From Ganoderma boninense (lineage: Eukaryota; Basidiomycota; Agaricomycetes; Polyporales; Polyporaceae), in NCBI GenBank assembly GCA_002900995.3, contig CM035307.1, positions 3,906,001 through 3,970,000 of the forward strand: a stretch of 64,000 bases of DNA. The letters run 5' to 3'. Shown piece by piece: positions 11,823-23,134 of this stretch. Numbering within the stretch: the first letter of the stretch is position 1; each line of letters starts with the position of its first letter. The position numbers and the translations under genes were made by a program. Below the pieces are notes generated by a model. It did not search any database and had not been told where the DNA came from. It was given only the letters and a program-made list of their open reading frames with translations.

Positions 11823-12482
11823 CGCTAGACGCGTAGCCAAGGCAGTGCGATAGACCAGATGCAAGCACTGGCTAAGTCGGAGCAAGAGGTCAATCAATGT
11901 CATCCAGCCACAAGCAACGCGCGCTCATGCTTAGCGAGCGCCGACCTGCGCCGACCCCAGTTCATTGGTTGGCGCCCGTCTTCGGCTTCTGCCACTGTCA
12001 TCGAGTCATGCCCAAACTGGGGCTCTCAGAAACAGTTGTAAGTGCAGCACTAAGTATTTCAATTCATCTCATGAGCTGATGAAAGCATGGAGAGTATTCA
12101 CTGACTTGCAGGTTCTATCGGGTCGCACTGCGTTCGTTGTCAGGCGCGAAGCACTGCTTGCCGGGTCTTCCGAGGTGCCGTCAGGCTCCTTGAGTGGTAT
12201 GCTTGCTCTTGCTTGAGACGCGGATGTCTATCACCTGGAACGCTGACCATCCGCCTAAGAGCTTCCGTATCTGGACGACTTTCAAGTAGGATGTGGATGA
12301 GCGGATGCTCGTGCGGATCGAGCCTGGCTGAGCACGCTAGGTCTATAAAATGCCCACCTCGCGACGCCTAACACCCCACCAACCTCGCACCCGAACCACC
12401 GTCTTCTCCAGCGACACCATCCCCCAACAGCCTAAATATTATCCCATCTTTTCCAACACCCCCATCGAAGTTGTGCTCCAGC
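11823..12482. promoter_or_regulatory. Divergent promoter region of C1 and A1
   Basis: A short shared intergenic region between two head-to-head genes. A TATA box for A1 (TATAAAA) sits at 12344-12350, about 135 bp before the A1 start. The sequence is nearly identical to the C3-A5 interval (56760-57426) and close to the reverse complement of the C2-A2 interval (40879-41534). Confidence 0.75.
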
Positions 12483-13189
12483 ATGTGCGACTTCGATGCA
12501 CACCTGCTCCGCCCTGGCGCCTTCGCCCGCACGCCCTTCGGCACGCCCTTCTTCGCCCTCATCACCGACCCCGACACCGACGCTCCCGAGCTCGGCAAGC
12601 TCGAGGTAGGCGGGCAGATGCGCCAGGAGCTCGCTGCCTGGGACAAGATCCAGCGCGCGCGCAAGCTCAAGCGCCTCATGGACGCCAGACGGGCTGCAAA
12701 AGCTGCTGAGCACGCTCTGACCACCGGGCGCCGCGTGCGCGGGCACGGCTCCCCCAACTTCTTCGAGTTCGTCGACCGCGAACTCGAGGACAGCTGCTCT
12801 TCCGGGACTTCGACCTCGGTCACAGCCACGACGGGGCCGTGGCCGGTCATGCACAACGCCGGAGAGGACGCGGAAGGGGACGCGGAGGCGGACGTCGACA
12901 GCGAAGTCGACGGGTTCGTGCTCATCCACAGGCACCACGCGACTGGCTCTGTGTTCTGGAACCACAGCTCCCATTCCTCCCGGCCCCGCGGCCATGGCCG
13001 CCGCAGACGCCATCATCGCAAGGTGAGCCTCTTCAGAAATGTCAAGGATGGGGTCGGACTTGTATTGACATTCGGAACGATGCGCAGTACGAGGATGAAT
13101 TTGAATGGCTTGATGAGGATGAAGCGGGTCTGGGCCTCTGGCAGGCGTTCATGGACCTCCTTTGGCCTGTCGGAGACATGGATTGGTAA
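12483..13189 (+). CDS. Family A protein, copy 1 (unknown function)
   Basis: Two exons, 12483-13022 and 13088-13189, joined in phase 0 across a 65-bp intron (GTGAGC...CGCAG, branch-like TTGAC). The product is 213 residues: an N-terminal PFGTPFFAL segment, a basic helical stretch (residues 50-85), an acidic low-complexity linker, a conserved ATGSVFWNH motif near residue 160, an Arg/His-rich RRRRHHRK end of exon 1, then an acidic LWQAFMDLLWPVGDMDW tail from exon 2. There is no signal peptide, so a cytosolic or nuclear location is inferred. The family has five A and two B members here. The body of this copy matches A4 whereas its promoter, 5' UTR and intron match A5, a mosaic that suggests gene conversion. 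I know no function for the family. Confidence 0.88.
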
Positions 13190-14092
13190 GCTCGGATCAT
13201 GAACATAATGGCTGAGGATTCGGCGAGGCGTGTGGTGGGATGGCCGCCTTCTATCCGCCGCTGCGGGTACGTCGTTGGAGCTGCAGCGGTCGGCGAGGCG
13301 GAGTGTTGGAGTACTTGGTGGACCGTGGGTGTTGATTCGGACTCGGACTGGACTATCGTGTTGTCAGCGTTCTGGACACGGACATGAGCATATATGGACG
13401 CATACTCGTAATTCACCTTCTCGTTTCCTGTCGAACTATAATAGACAATGCTACCATAGCCTTGAGTGAGTGCAGTGCGGTGTGTGTGGCCCAACCTTTC
13501 GTTGTCGCGCTACGCTGCCAAGCTGCATGTTCAGCCTCATACCGACGAATGCATCGTGTAGGTGCCACTTACCACCCGCATACAGCCATCATTAGTCCCG
13601 CCGAAGGGTCAGTGCGCTCCACATCCGCACTCGGTGATGCGGAGATACGTCAATCCTCTGGAGATGGCATTGGGTATTCGTATACCCCCAAGGCGGAAGT
13701 TCGAGGAGCTGCCTAGGAAAGCAGCGGGCTACCCGGCAGGATTTGCATCGGGACACAGCTCGGACAACTTCTGCACCACGCTCCACGTCGGACATGCTCC
13801 GGGCCGGAAAAAACTCAAGGCAACAGGAGTCGGGCACCGTCACACGGGCGAGAAGGATATACTATAGTTTGGTAACCACCGTCGGGCGGGATGTGGCTGC
13901 GCAACCCCTGTCGTGGGCCTTCCGATTGGGATCGATCCTAGTTTGCGTTTTTGCTGCGTGGAGTTCGTGAGCGCCCGAGTCCCTTCGAACTGAGGAAGAT
14001 GGGACTCGCCTTCGGTTACATGTTACATGCCGCGCGTACAAGTCGGGTGGAGCGTCCGAGTCGCTCGCTCGCGCACGTCGGAGTCCTGCAGG
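13190..14092. other. Intergenic stretch between A1 and D1
   Basis: The sequence downstream of A1 is a diverged relative of that flanking A2 (39700-40200) and A5 (58104-58700). Gene F and the K region, present between A and D in the two inverted-repeat arms, are absent here. I see no supported gene. Confidence 0.5.
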
Positions 14093-14099
14093 TATAAAT
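14093..14099 (+). promoter_or_regulatory. TATA box of D1
   Basis: TATAAAT 111 bp upstream of the D1 start codon. Confidence 0.6.
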
Positions 14100-14209
14100 G
14101 GACGCATGTAGTGTGCACCCCTCCCCCAGGAAACAACTTCACTTCGCATCGCATAGCATCGCATCACATACTGTACATCCATCCAACCCAACCACACCAA
14201 CTTTCCACC

Positions 14210-15169
14210 ATGTTCGCCAAGACGACCCTCGCCAAGTGCGCCCTCGCGCCCCTCGCGGCCGCCACCGTCCTTTCCACCGCTCTCTCCGTCTCCGCCTCCC
14301 CCGCGCCTGCTCTCCAGGCCCGCGACGGCAGCTACGCCCCGACGTCGTGGACGACGACGAGCAGCAGCTACTGGCCCCAGAAGACAGAGAGCGGGAACCA
14401 CAACGGTGACTGCGGGTGCGACTTCGGGTGGGACAAGGATCATGTGCCCAAGGTCACCCAGCCGAACAAGGACGCCGTCTGGAAGGTCGGCAGCCAGCAG
14501 AAGGTCACCTGGTAAGCATATCATTATTCATTAGTGCTTCTCGCTTTGGGGCGATGTGCATTGGGACTCACCGCGTGGACAGGGAGGTGAAGTGGGACGA
14601 CAAGAAAAACAGTGGCAACGACAACGGCAAGGGCTGGCAAGACGGCAAGAACTGGAACGGCCGGCGTGACGGCCAGGATGCCAATAGCTGGGACGACGGC
14701 AAGAAGTGCCAGCAGTGGGGCAACGGCGACGGCAAGGACGGCAAGCAGGAGGGTTGCAAGGCCCGGCTCTTCCTCCGCAAGGGCGACGATGTTCCTTTCC
14801 GTAAGTTGTGTGTTACTGCGAATTGGACTGGAAGACTGAAAATCACTTTGTTACACAGTCATTCTCGCGGAGGGCTTTGACGTCAAGTCGGGCTCGGCGG
14901 ACGTCACCGTCCCGAACGTCTTCTTCGGTCAAGACTACCGTGTTACCTGTAAGTCAACTTCAGCCTTTGTCAACGGCAATGTACATGGCCGCTTACTTGT
15001 CCTCGCACTAGTGTCGATCCGGGACGACAAGCCCGAGTTGCAGAGCAACAGTGACAAGTTCAAGATCGCCAAGGACGGCGACGACCACAAGAACTTCTGC
15101 AAGGACGGCAAGGACAAGGATGGCAAGGACTCCAAGGACTGGAACGACGGCAAGAACGGTGGCTACTGA
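14210..15169 (+). CDS. Family D secreted KRE9/KNH-like protein, copy 1
   Basis: Four exons: 14210-14511, 14583-14800, 14859-14948 and 15012-15169; 255 residues. A signal peptide (hydrophobic core about residues 10-27) is followed by ASPAPALQAR, a plausible propeptide cleavage region. The segment KVTQPNKDAVWKVGSQQKVTW, the ARLFLRKGDD strand, the VPNVFFGQDYRVT strand and the KFKI end follow the order of the KRE9/KNH-type domain (PF10342), associated with cell-wall or extracellular proteins. Unusually, that domain is split by about 50 residues of Asp/Gly/Lys/Trp-rich repeats (units like DGKNW, DGKD), and a second such tract ends the protein. The cysteine-containing CGCDFGWD motif precedes the domain. 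A cell-wall or extracellular role is inferred, not shown. Confidence 0.85.
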
Positions 15170-17095
15170 GCGCTGAACGCCGTCTACCCCGTATTGACCG
15201 CCCTGATCGTTCGGTCGATATGTTGTCCACTCCTCTCCATCTCGCCTGGTTTTGATTTTATATACCATTGATAAATTGTAACATACCCTGTTTGACTGCT
15301 TCTGCAATACATGGCATTGCATTTTTCTTTCTTCAAATCGCTCGAAGACGTCTGGTCCACATGTCAACCATTCCATGGTCACTCGTGAACCAGTTCGTCC
15401 GACACGACAATCTCGTTCATGCGTCGCCTTCAGTCTCTCGAGCTTGAGGCTATGTGTGCGTCGCGCCGAGAGGAGATAGATGCGCTGCGTTCGGATCAGC
15501 GCGCTAGAGCGACCATCCGCAGTGTTTCAATCCAACACGGGCATGGCATGTTTGCGAACACGGACACATAAGCGTCCGTCAGACCACTCAGTGCACCAAC
15601 AGTGGGTCAACAGTGGGGCACTTGAGCGCCCCTCGCGGATTGGAGCTGGGGCGCAGCAAGTCGCAGATGGTTATGTTTTGATTATAAGGTGAGCGAAAGG
15701 CGGGGAGGAAGTGGCCCAACGGAGTGGCACTCACACTGGTTACTGCTTGGCTTGTGTCGCCGTGCGACCTGCGAATCTGAAGACGAACGGGGCAATGGGC
15801 GCCCCGTCGGGACACCCACAGATGCATAGCATTACTGACTAGTATATGCTCCTTCTGTGCGTTGTTCGGCTTGGAGTTCCATGAACGTGTGGGGCGCTCC
15901 GAGCGCCATTGCATGGCTTGACGTATTCCAGGTCGCGCGAGGTGCTGACTCCTGAGAAAACTTGACAAGCACTACTACGAAGGAGCACGGGGGGAAGTTG
16001 GAAAGCGATGGAATGCTTATGGGTAGAAAGCGAGTGAACTCAAGACTGTATGCAATGAAAACATACGGCAACGAACATTCGGCATCCTTGTTACCACCCA
16101 CGGATACGATCGATGTTTGAGTTTGGTTTCAATGGAGCGCGACGACCTGCGACAACAGGACGAACGGGCGTCAGACACGCCACGCGTTGCTGTACTTGCG
16201 CGTTTCTCACGGCAAAAATTTGGCTAGTACAAGCGCCCGGGGTTTTCTCGGCATACCGAACTGGGAAAATTTGCCTGAGGATTTACAACGGTCAGCCCAC
16301 CCCAGCTTGAAGGTGGGCAAAATGCAATGGGCCAAATGATGAAAAAAATGAAAAAAATGAAGGGGAACACCAGGACCGCTTCACATGTCTGTATTATCTC
16401 GAAACAGACAAAGAGATGCAATGAACATGGCCTCAAAAACTTCAAAAGACACGCCGTTGCTCGGTAACTGAGACTAGAGCCCACTCCAAAAGTGACCCCC
16501 AGACTTGCATTAACTGTAGGGCATTGTTCACCATGCAGCTCACCCGAGCCTTCAGGGGATCTCCCAACCGCCACATACCCTAAATAAATGCAAGAAAGGG
16601 TTCAATGCGAAACGGACAGATTCATCAAAAATCAGGTCTGCCACTCCCCACCGACCTCAGACCAGATGAGTCTCCACCTTGGCTATGTGGTTGATGCATT
16701 CGACCCGCTCGCATAGTATTACGGCCCGGCCAGAAAATATCCTCGCACGACAGGAGATGTCGCACTCAGTGGCGCTCAGGCCCAACCCCCTTCGGGCCTT
16801 GCGCCGAAATGAGACAAGGCAGTACCGTTGCCCCGTCACGACAGCGAATATCGCAGTGAATACTTTGAGTGAACAAGCTGTTTTTCCAAGACCAACCTTC
16901 ATACAAGAACCACCTGCCCACGCGCTCTGTCAGTGGGCCACCCGCCAGTGGCTCAAAGATAAATAACCAAGGATATTGTCCATAGATGAGACATGTACAA
17001 AGCGTTACACAGTAAGAGAGACCGAGATTGCGGCAGAGCAAAGCTTGGATGGTAGCATGCGCAGTACCTTTGTGTAATTATATTGAATTGTCCAT
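15170..17095. other. Intergenic stretch
   Basis: About 1.9 kb with only short, unsupported frames. It includes A-rich patches near 16345 (AAAAAAATG repeated twice). No RNA gene, repeat terminus or conserved exon is evident. Confidence 0.45.
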
Positions 17096-19162
17096 CTAGT
17101 CGTCCTCGGACTCGAACTCCGACTCCATGCGCTGGTCCTGGTCTCCAAGAAGATGGTCCTCCTCGAGCTGGTCCTCCTCGGACCCGTAGTCCTCGAGCTG
17201 GTCGACCTCCTCGTCGTCCTCCATCATCGAGCCGTCCTCCCCGGTGCCCAGATCCGACCCGACCTCGTCCTCCATCAGCTCGTCCTCCTCCGCGGGCTGG
17301 TTCTCGCCCGCCGCCCCCGCGCTCTTCCCCTTCGCCCCGGGCCCGCTCTTCATGGGCGACGGCGGCTCGTTCTCGCGCTCGGGGCACCCGCGCTTGTGCG
17401 TCGCCTTGCGCCTGTTGTCCGCGCGCTTGCGCACCCCGCACAGCTTGCACACGAGCTTCAGACCGAGGTGGACCGTCTCGACGTGGCGCTTGAGCATCTT
17501 GTAGTCCGGGTTGCCCTGGCCGGGGCTCTGCGGCTTGCAGCCCTGCCAGTGGCACAGGCCCGCGCTCTTGAGGTCGAAGATCTTCTTCAGGTGGTCGTAC
17601 ACGCGGTCCGCGGGCACGTCGTCCGGGATCGTGTAGTTGCCCCACGTCCGCGCCGCTCCTCCTCCCAGATCGGGTTCCAGCCCTCGGGCGGCCACTCCTC
17701 GTGCTTCTTCCGGTTGTACCGCTTCGCGCGCGGCTTGCGCCCCGGCATCCGCCCCTTCCCGCGCCCCGCGGCTTCGCGCCGCCGAGCCCGCCCACGCCCA
17801 CGCCCCCGGGCCCGAGTCCGAGTCCGAGCCCCATCCCGCTCCCGTCGTCGAGCGCGCCGCCGTCCATGTCCTCGAGGCGCATCGACGACGAGGAGGCCTG
17901 CGCGTTCCGCGGCTGCGTCCGGTTGTAGAAGCCCCCGGGCCGGTTCCCGCCGTTCATGCTGTTCAGCATGTTGTTTTGCAGCGTGCGCCGCCCGTCCGCG
18001 CCCGGCGGGAGTATCTTGAACTGCGTCTGGCGGTGCGAGCCGGGGGCGTTCAGCGCCGACATGAACAAAGGCTCCATGGGGTAGTCGGGCCGCGGCTGGT
18101 ACGGGTTCGGAGGCCCGTTGGGCGCATTCGGAGAACGAGGCATGCTCGACGGCGACAGCAAGAACGGCGGCTGCGCGGGATCCAGAGGAAGCTGTGGCGG
18201 GAACTGCGGCACAATGTCTGGCGGCGGTGGAGGTGGTGCGGCGTTAACGGGCGGTGGCGGGATGATCGGCAGCCGGGGGATATCTTGGGCCCAATTAACG
18301 GCGGGGGTATGTCGGTCGCAGGCGGCATCGTCTGCGCGATGCGCTTGCGCACCTGCGCGGTGAGGCTCGGGATGTGCTTCAATGAGGTCCCTGTAATGCG
18401 CGCGCAGACCGCACACGGCGGCCACGTGTGGCACGCCACGTACGCAATGGGTGGTGGTGCATTGTCTTGCGCAGCTTCTTCCTGCGGCAGCGGCGCGTTG
18501 CCCTCGCGCCGCGTTCGGTCGCCAGACGCGCGCCGGGGCGCATCAGCCCTGCACATGCGTTCAGTACAAAGGCGGTCAGAGGACAAAGGCAAGCAAGGGC
18601 GCTGCGCACCCGGCGTCGTCCACGTCCATCTTATCGTGGTCGCGCGACCTTGCGCCAGAAGAGGAACTGTTGGGCACCGGCGTCTGGCTTGGCGACCCGA
18701 CGGGAGTAGTAACCGGCGATTCCGTGCCGACAGCGCGCCCGGTTCGCGGATGCCTATTAGGAAACGAGTTAACCTCAAGCTGCACGCCCACGCCACGCCG
18801 CACTCACTTTGCGTGGCGGGGCTCGTCGTCTTCAGACATTGCCGAAGCACGGTCATCAGTGTCGCTGGCCGGGCCGTCGGAATCGACGTCCCGCCGACTA
18901 GCCACCCGTCCCCGAGCGGCGGCCGCCACACGCTGGCGTTGTTCTCTGCAGGAGACGTTCAGCGACGACCCAAGATGTCGAAGTCTGCTGTGAGCGGGAC
19001 TTACGGGGAGAGGAGCTGGCGCATCACGTTAGCATCGTCTGAATCGGAGGACGACCGTTCGCCACGCCGGCCGGGTGTGGCGAAGCCTTTGTCCACATCT
19101 GTGGCGCCGTTGCGCATCCCAGCATCGTGTTTGCTGCGGGACATGCCTTTGCCACTGCGCAT
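17096..19162 (-). CDS. Double zinc-finger protein G with three frame breaks
   Basis: Exons 19162-19005, 18945-18808 and 18753-18610 splice cleanly (GTAAGT, GTGAGT and GTGCGC donors) into a long exon from 18548. That exon ends at the stop 17096-17098 but needs three frame changes, near 18285, 17770 and 17670, each in the direction of one missing base and each in GC-rich or homopolymer sequence. Reading through them gives a Ser/Asp-rich N-terminus, a Pro-rich middle (IIPPPPVNAAPPPPPP), a basic GRKPRAKRYNRKKH tract, and two atypical fingers: C-X4-C...H-X4-H (CHWQGC...HVETVH) and C-X2-C...H-X3-C (CKLC...HKRGC). A very acidic C-terminus follows. A nuclear DNA-binding role is inferred. Either this is a young pseudogene or the consensus has deletions. 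The same finger layout occurs in gene I. Confidence 0.7.
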
Positions 19163-19226
19163 GGTGAGCTGGAAGTGGGTGAGCGAGGGAGAGAAGGAGA
19201 GCCGCCTTGGTGGTTAAGCAGCCGGG

Positions 19227-19232
19227 TTTATA
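19227..19232 (-). promoter_or_regulatory. TATA box of gene G
   Basis: TATAAA on the minus strand, 65 bp upstream of the ATG at 19162. Confidence 0.6.
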
Positions 19233-19995
19233 AAGCCCCCCAGACCCGGATCACTCCGATGGACTGATGCGCACCCAAGCTGCGAAAAGTCATTGTTAGT
19301 TGTGACCCAAGAGGATGAAGGGCCGGCTGGAGCATGAAATGCGCACTCCACGTTGCCAGCGCAAAACACAAAGGACACGCACCTCGCCGGGCGTCTGCGG
19401 TGGTTATCGATGTGTCACGCGCTGGCGTGGCGATTTACCTCCGAAAAGACCCGAGCCGACCTGTGGTCGACGATGTATGTGGGCCGAGGGCTGTCCTGAA
19501 GGGACAGAGGGAGGAAGGGGAGACACGGACGAGTGGGTGGTGTTGGTTTGTTGCAAAAGAACATTATGGTCACGTTGGGCCTAAGAGCGTTCCCATATAA
19601 GGCAAGTGTGGTAACAACCTCGCCGCTGCAACGAGGCGTCGGAGATAGAATCTTTTTTGCACGGCCATCACTGATGATGACGCGATGTGAGAAGGGGGGG
19701 TTAACGACCGCCCCCGACCCTCCCGTCTGAGACAGCCACCCTGAAACAGCCCTAGACAGCATTTTTGTCGCATTCCAACCCCTTCCCGCGAACTCGAACA
19801 CAGCGCGAGGCGGACAGTGGCTACACGGAGGGGAGATCGTGCTACAAGGGATCTTATCGAGGTCGGTGCTAGACAGGGTCTTGGGGTTCGTAAATAGCCA
19901 CCAGGATCTTCCCCACGCCCAACCACCTCAGCATCACGTTGATTTGACCACCACGATGATCCTGCCGCGGACGGTGGCGCCGAGGGGCGTTCGTC
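19233..19995. other. Intergenic stretch between G and H
   Basis: About 760 bp holding the G promoter and the H 3' flank. Open frames here overlap on both strands and lack splice or composition support. Confidence 0.45.
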
Positions 19996-20903
19996 TCAGC
20001 GGCGCTTCCCGAAGCGCCTCCCTGATCGCGCTGCGGCTCTCCCTCTCGCCTTGCGTGTTGTGGCTGTTTGTGTCGGAACGTACTCGTCTCCGCTTGAGGA
20101 CAGCGTGCTGGCGTCGCTGAGGGTGGACTCCCAGTCAGAACCACCTTCTCCGCCGGATGCGTCGTGCGTGCTGTCGCCCTCATGGTTCCCTCGCTCCCCT
20201 CCAGCGCCAATCAGATTTCCTTGAACCACCTTGCCGATGCACGGAGCCCCGTTGCCCGCACCGTCGGAAAACTCCGAGCCGCCGTCTTCATCCTCTTCGG
20301 CACTAGAACGGCCCTCGGATTCGCTCTCCTCAAAGCAGTCCGACTGGTCTGAAGACTCCATGTCGCTGCAAGAAACATCTGAGCTACTCAGTCGGAAGCC
20401 GCTGGGCCTAGGCCTGGCAATGTTGGGATTCCCAGGAGCGGGGAACTCGTAGCACTGGGTGCAGAGCAGGTAACCGCAAGGAACAAACGTGATCGATAGG
20501 TCGTTCTGGGGCGAATTCGAAGCAGGTTCAAGGGCCGTCTCCCTCGAGGCCTTTTCGCCTCCGTTTACGTTAGACAGTCCCGTGGGCCGCTCAGCTGTCG
20601 AAGCATCGCGCGACGATGAAGCGCGGCGTTGTCCAGAGGTCCTTTCGGAAAGGGTCGGCCTAGTTGTGGTTGGTGAGGGTTCGTTGACGGCCAGGTTCAG
20701 TCTGGTTCCGGCGAGAGACTTCAGAGAGATGCACACATAGCAAGAAGGGAAGCGCTTACATGGCGTTTTCGGAGAGCCTGATGTACTTATCTAGGGAAAG
20801 AAGCCACCATGAGTCCGTGAAGCGGAGTCCCATGACTCGACTTACATGCGGTCCTCGCTCGGTTCACGGAAGGTGGTTCGAGAACCGGAGCTGTCTTATC
20901 CAT
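19996..20903 (-). CDS. Acidic Ser-rich hypothetical protein H
   Basis: Exons 20903-20846, 20790-20760 and 20659-19996. Phases agree across introns GTAAGT...CCCTAG and GTAAGC...AACTAG, giving about 250 residues starting MDKTAPVLEPPS. A short segment with paired cysteines (CGYLLCTQC, about residue 115) is the only compact feature. The rest is Ser/Glu/Asp-rich (ESSDQSDCFEESESE) and ends in a basic Arg/Lys tail (RKARGRAAARSGRRFGKRR) resembling a nuclear localisation signal. I recognise no family. It lies between the two zinc-finger genes G and I on the same strand, which may reflect an old shared cluster, but no shared function can be claimed. Confidence 0.75.
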
Positions 20904-20965
20904 CGCTTCGTTGGCGGCCTGTAGAGGAAATATGAGTTCTGTGTTCGCCTAGGAATGGTCCCTGG

Positions 20966-20972
20966 CTTTATA
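20966..20972 (-). promoter_or_regulatory. TATA box of gene H
   Basis: TATAAAG on the minus strand, 63 bp upstream of the H start codon. Confidence 0.6.
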
Positions 20973-21992
20973 CTTCGTGTGCCACTCAGGCTTGCGCTCC
21001 CCTTCGACTTTGCACTTTGTGCAACATTGTCGGGATAACGACCGAGAACAACATTGACAGACAATGCGAGGGCAATCGATCCTGTCAACCCAAAGCGAGC
21101 TTCAGAATAACGATGGGGTGACAGAGCAGGAAGCCGAGTACAAACCATTTACCAACGCTAGACAAGCATTACTCAGACTGATACGCGCTTGTTACTTGCC
21201 CCATGCCTTGATCGGGAGTACAAACCCCATTCGTGCTGCTTCCACGGGGTTCCGTGCGTGCAGCGGTAGCGGCCACGATGGGCCGATGATGAAATCCTGG
21301 TGGTTCGACGGCGAAATTGAGACCTCGGTCCGGCGGACGGTGCTTGAGCGCGGCGTACTCTTCCGGAAGCAGAAGGAGTGGCATACCGCTCGCCGCCGAT
21401 GAGCGCTAGTAGCCGCCAACGATCCACTTTGCAGCGACAGGCGCACAATGCGGACTGACTCTGAAGCCAACGTTCCCAAGAAAATGAAGCTGCTGCGGGA
21501 CGTGAGCACGCGATCCAGACTGTGGATCGCCTCAAAGGTGTTTTCGTTGAGTGGCACAGATGGCGGGTGGTAACCTTGCCAACCGGCTAACCCTTTACCA
21601 TATCCAGCCGGTGGCTTACTCCCTTCGCGCGCCAGGGCAAGCGCCAAAGGCTTAACCGCCTCGACGACCTTGCTTGCCACAACGTCCAGCAAAGGATTGC
21701 CAGATATTTTCGAACGACATACATAGGCAATCCTGCTGGATATTCATCCAGATAAAGGATACACCGTGGCCATGATATGTACATTAGAACTGATAGCAGT
21801 AATTACAACTAGTATAGTGCTACAGATGGAGCGTAATAATAACCTCGAGCTCAGGGTATAAAATGTGGCGGTACAGTACAGAAGCGCATATGGATGTACA
21901 AAACGAGTGTTGAAAAATGATGTGCACGTCAGAATGAAAAATGAATGTCTCGGGTGGGACGGTCCAGCATGCGCGCGCGATGAACGCCGCCC
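20973..21992. other. Intergenic stretch with one uncertain open frame
   Basis: A 166-residue minus-strand frame (21692-21192) begins with a helical segment (LDVVASKVVEAVKPLALALAR) and then loses coding character; it may be an exon or relict. Without splice partners I do not call it a gene. The rest shows nothing recognisable. Confidence 0.4.
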
Positions 21993-23134
21993 TCATTTGC
22001 GCGACTTAGCCCCCAAGCTGTCGAAGTCCGTCGGCTTCCAAGTGTACGACGGCACCGGCATGCCAGGGTCCCGCCGGATGGCCTCGATGTTCTTCCTCCT
22101 GTACGCCGCGCACTTGTTCCTGTGGCGGTCCTTGAACATGTCGTCCCGCGTCGCGTAGCGGCAGCTGTGGCACTTGACCCGGAGGTTCAGGTGCTCCCTC
22201 GCGAAGATGTGCGCGCCCAGGTTCGACATGGGCTTCTGGCCCTTCTTGGCCGCGCACGCGCCCATCTTGCACACCTTCCCGCCCTTGCCCAGGATGTCGT
22301 ACTTGCGCTTGAGGTACTTCACCACGTCGTCCGCGGCCATCGCGGGGATGGGCGTGCCGTCCCACGTCGGCGGGGCGTTGGCCCAGTCGATGCAGTGCAC
22401 CCAGTACTCGTTCTGGCTGAGCACCGTCTTTTTCGGGGGGGCGTTCTCGTGGGCTGGTGTGAAGAACTCGACGAAATCATGGGGTGGGGTGTCTGAGGCG
22501 GGCGTGCTGGCGGGCCTGGCGTATGGCTTCGATTGCTGGCGCGGTGTGCGAGTGGAGGGCGACTTCTTCATCTTCAAGTTCATCGTCCTTGGTTGGAATA
22601 GTGTGGCCTCGAAGTCCGACGAGGAACTAGACTCGGAAGAAGAAGAGGAAGAGGAGGAGGAAGATGATCTGCGGTGGATGAGGACACAGCCAGGGTGAAG
22701 AACGAAAACGAGTACTCACTCGGAGTCCAGCTCCGACTCTTCCTCCGAGAGCCATCCGTCCCTATCCACCTCCATCCTGTTGTGGACCTGGACCAACGCT
22801 GCCTCTAGCGCGGGTGCTTCGCGACGACGCGTCGCCTCTTCCAGTGCCGCCTCGGCCTGGAGGCGCTTCTGCTCAGCCACCTCCTCATCGAGCCGCAGGT
22901 CCGCCAGCCGGAGCCGAAGGGCGTACACCGCCTGCTGCCCGGACTCGTCGAGGAGATACGCCTCGAAGTCCACGAGGACATCAGAGAGGCTCGAGTACCG
23001 TTCCGGGGCGAGGTATCTGGAGCGGGGATGAGATGCTTGGTCAGATCATCGAGGAATGGAGAGGGAGAGGCGACGGAACTGGGTACTCACACCGGAAGCG
23101 GAGGCACCCGAACCGCGAAGTCCATCGTCGCCAT
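21993..23134 (-). CDS. Double zinc-finger protein I
   Basis: Exons 23134-23091, 23016-22720 and 22668-21993, all in phase; 338 residues from MATMDFAVRVPPLP. Residues 30-110 are a charged helical, coiled-coil-like region (RLRLADLRLDEEVAEQKRL). A tract of ten serines follows the second intron. The C-terminal half carries two fingers, C-X4-C...H-X5-H (CKMGAC...HIFAREH) and C-X2-C...H-X3-C (CHSC...HRNKC), preceded by a DDVVKYLKRKYD helix. Gene G has the same helix and finger order, so the two appear to be distant paralogs about 3 kb apart. A nuclear regulatory role is inferred from the fingers alone. Unlike G, this copy is intact. Confidence 0.85.

Noticed and set aside
11006..13189. C-A pair as a toxin-antidote or spore-killer type selfish module
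   Set aside because: Multi-copy, divergent and lineage-specific look alone do not support it; no toxin-like motif, membrane segment or shared domain is visible.
17083..18019. Long plus-strand Arg/Leu/Pro-rich open frames opposite gene G
   Set aside because: They are GC-skew shadows of the minus-strand gene; G has splice-consistent exons, finger motifs and a TATA box, the shadows have none.
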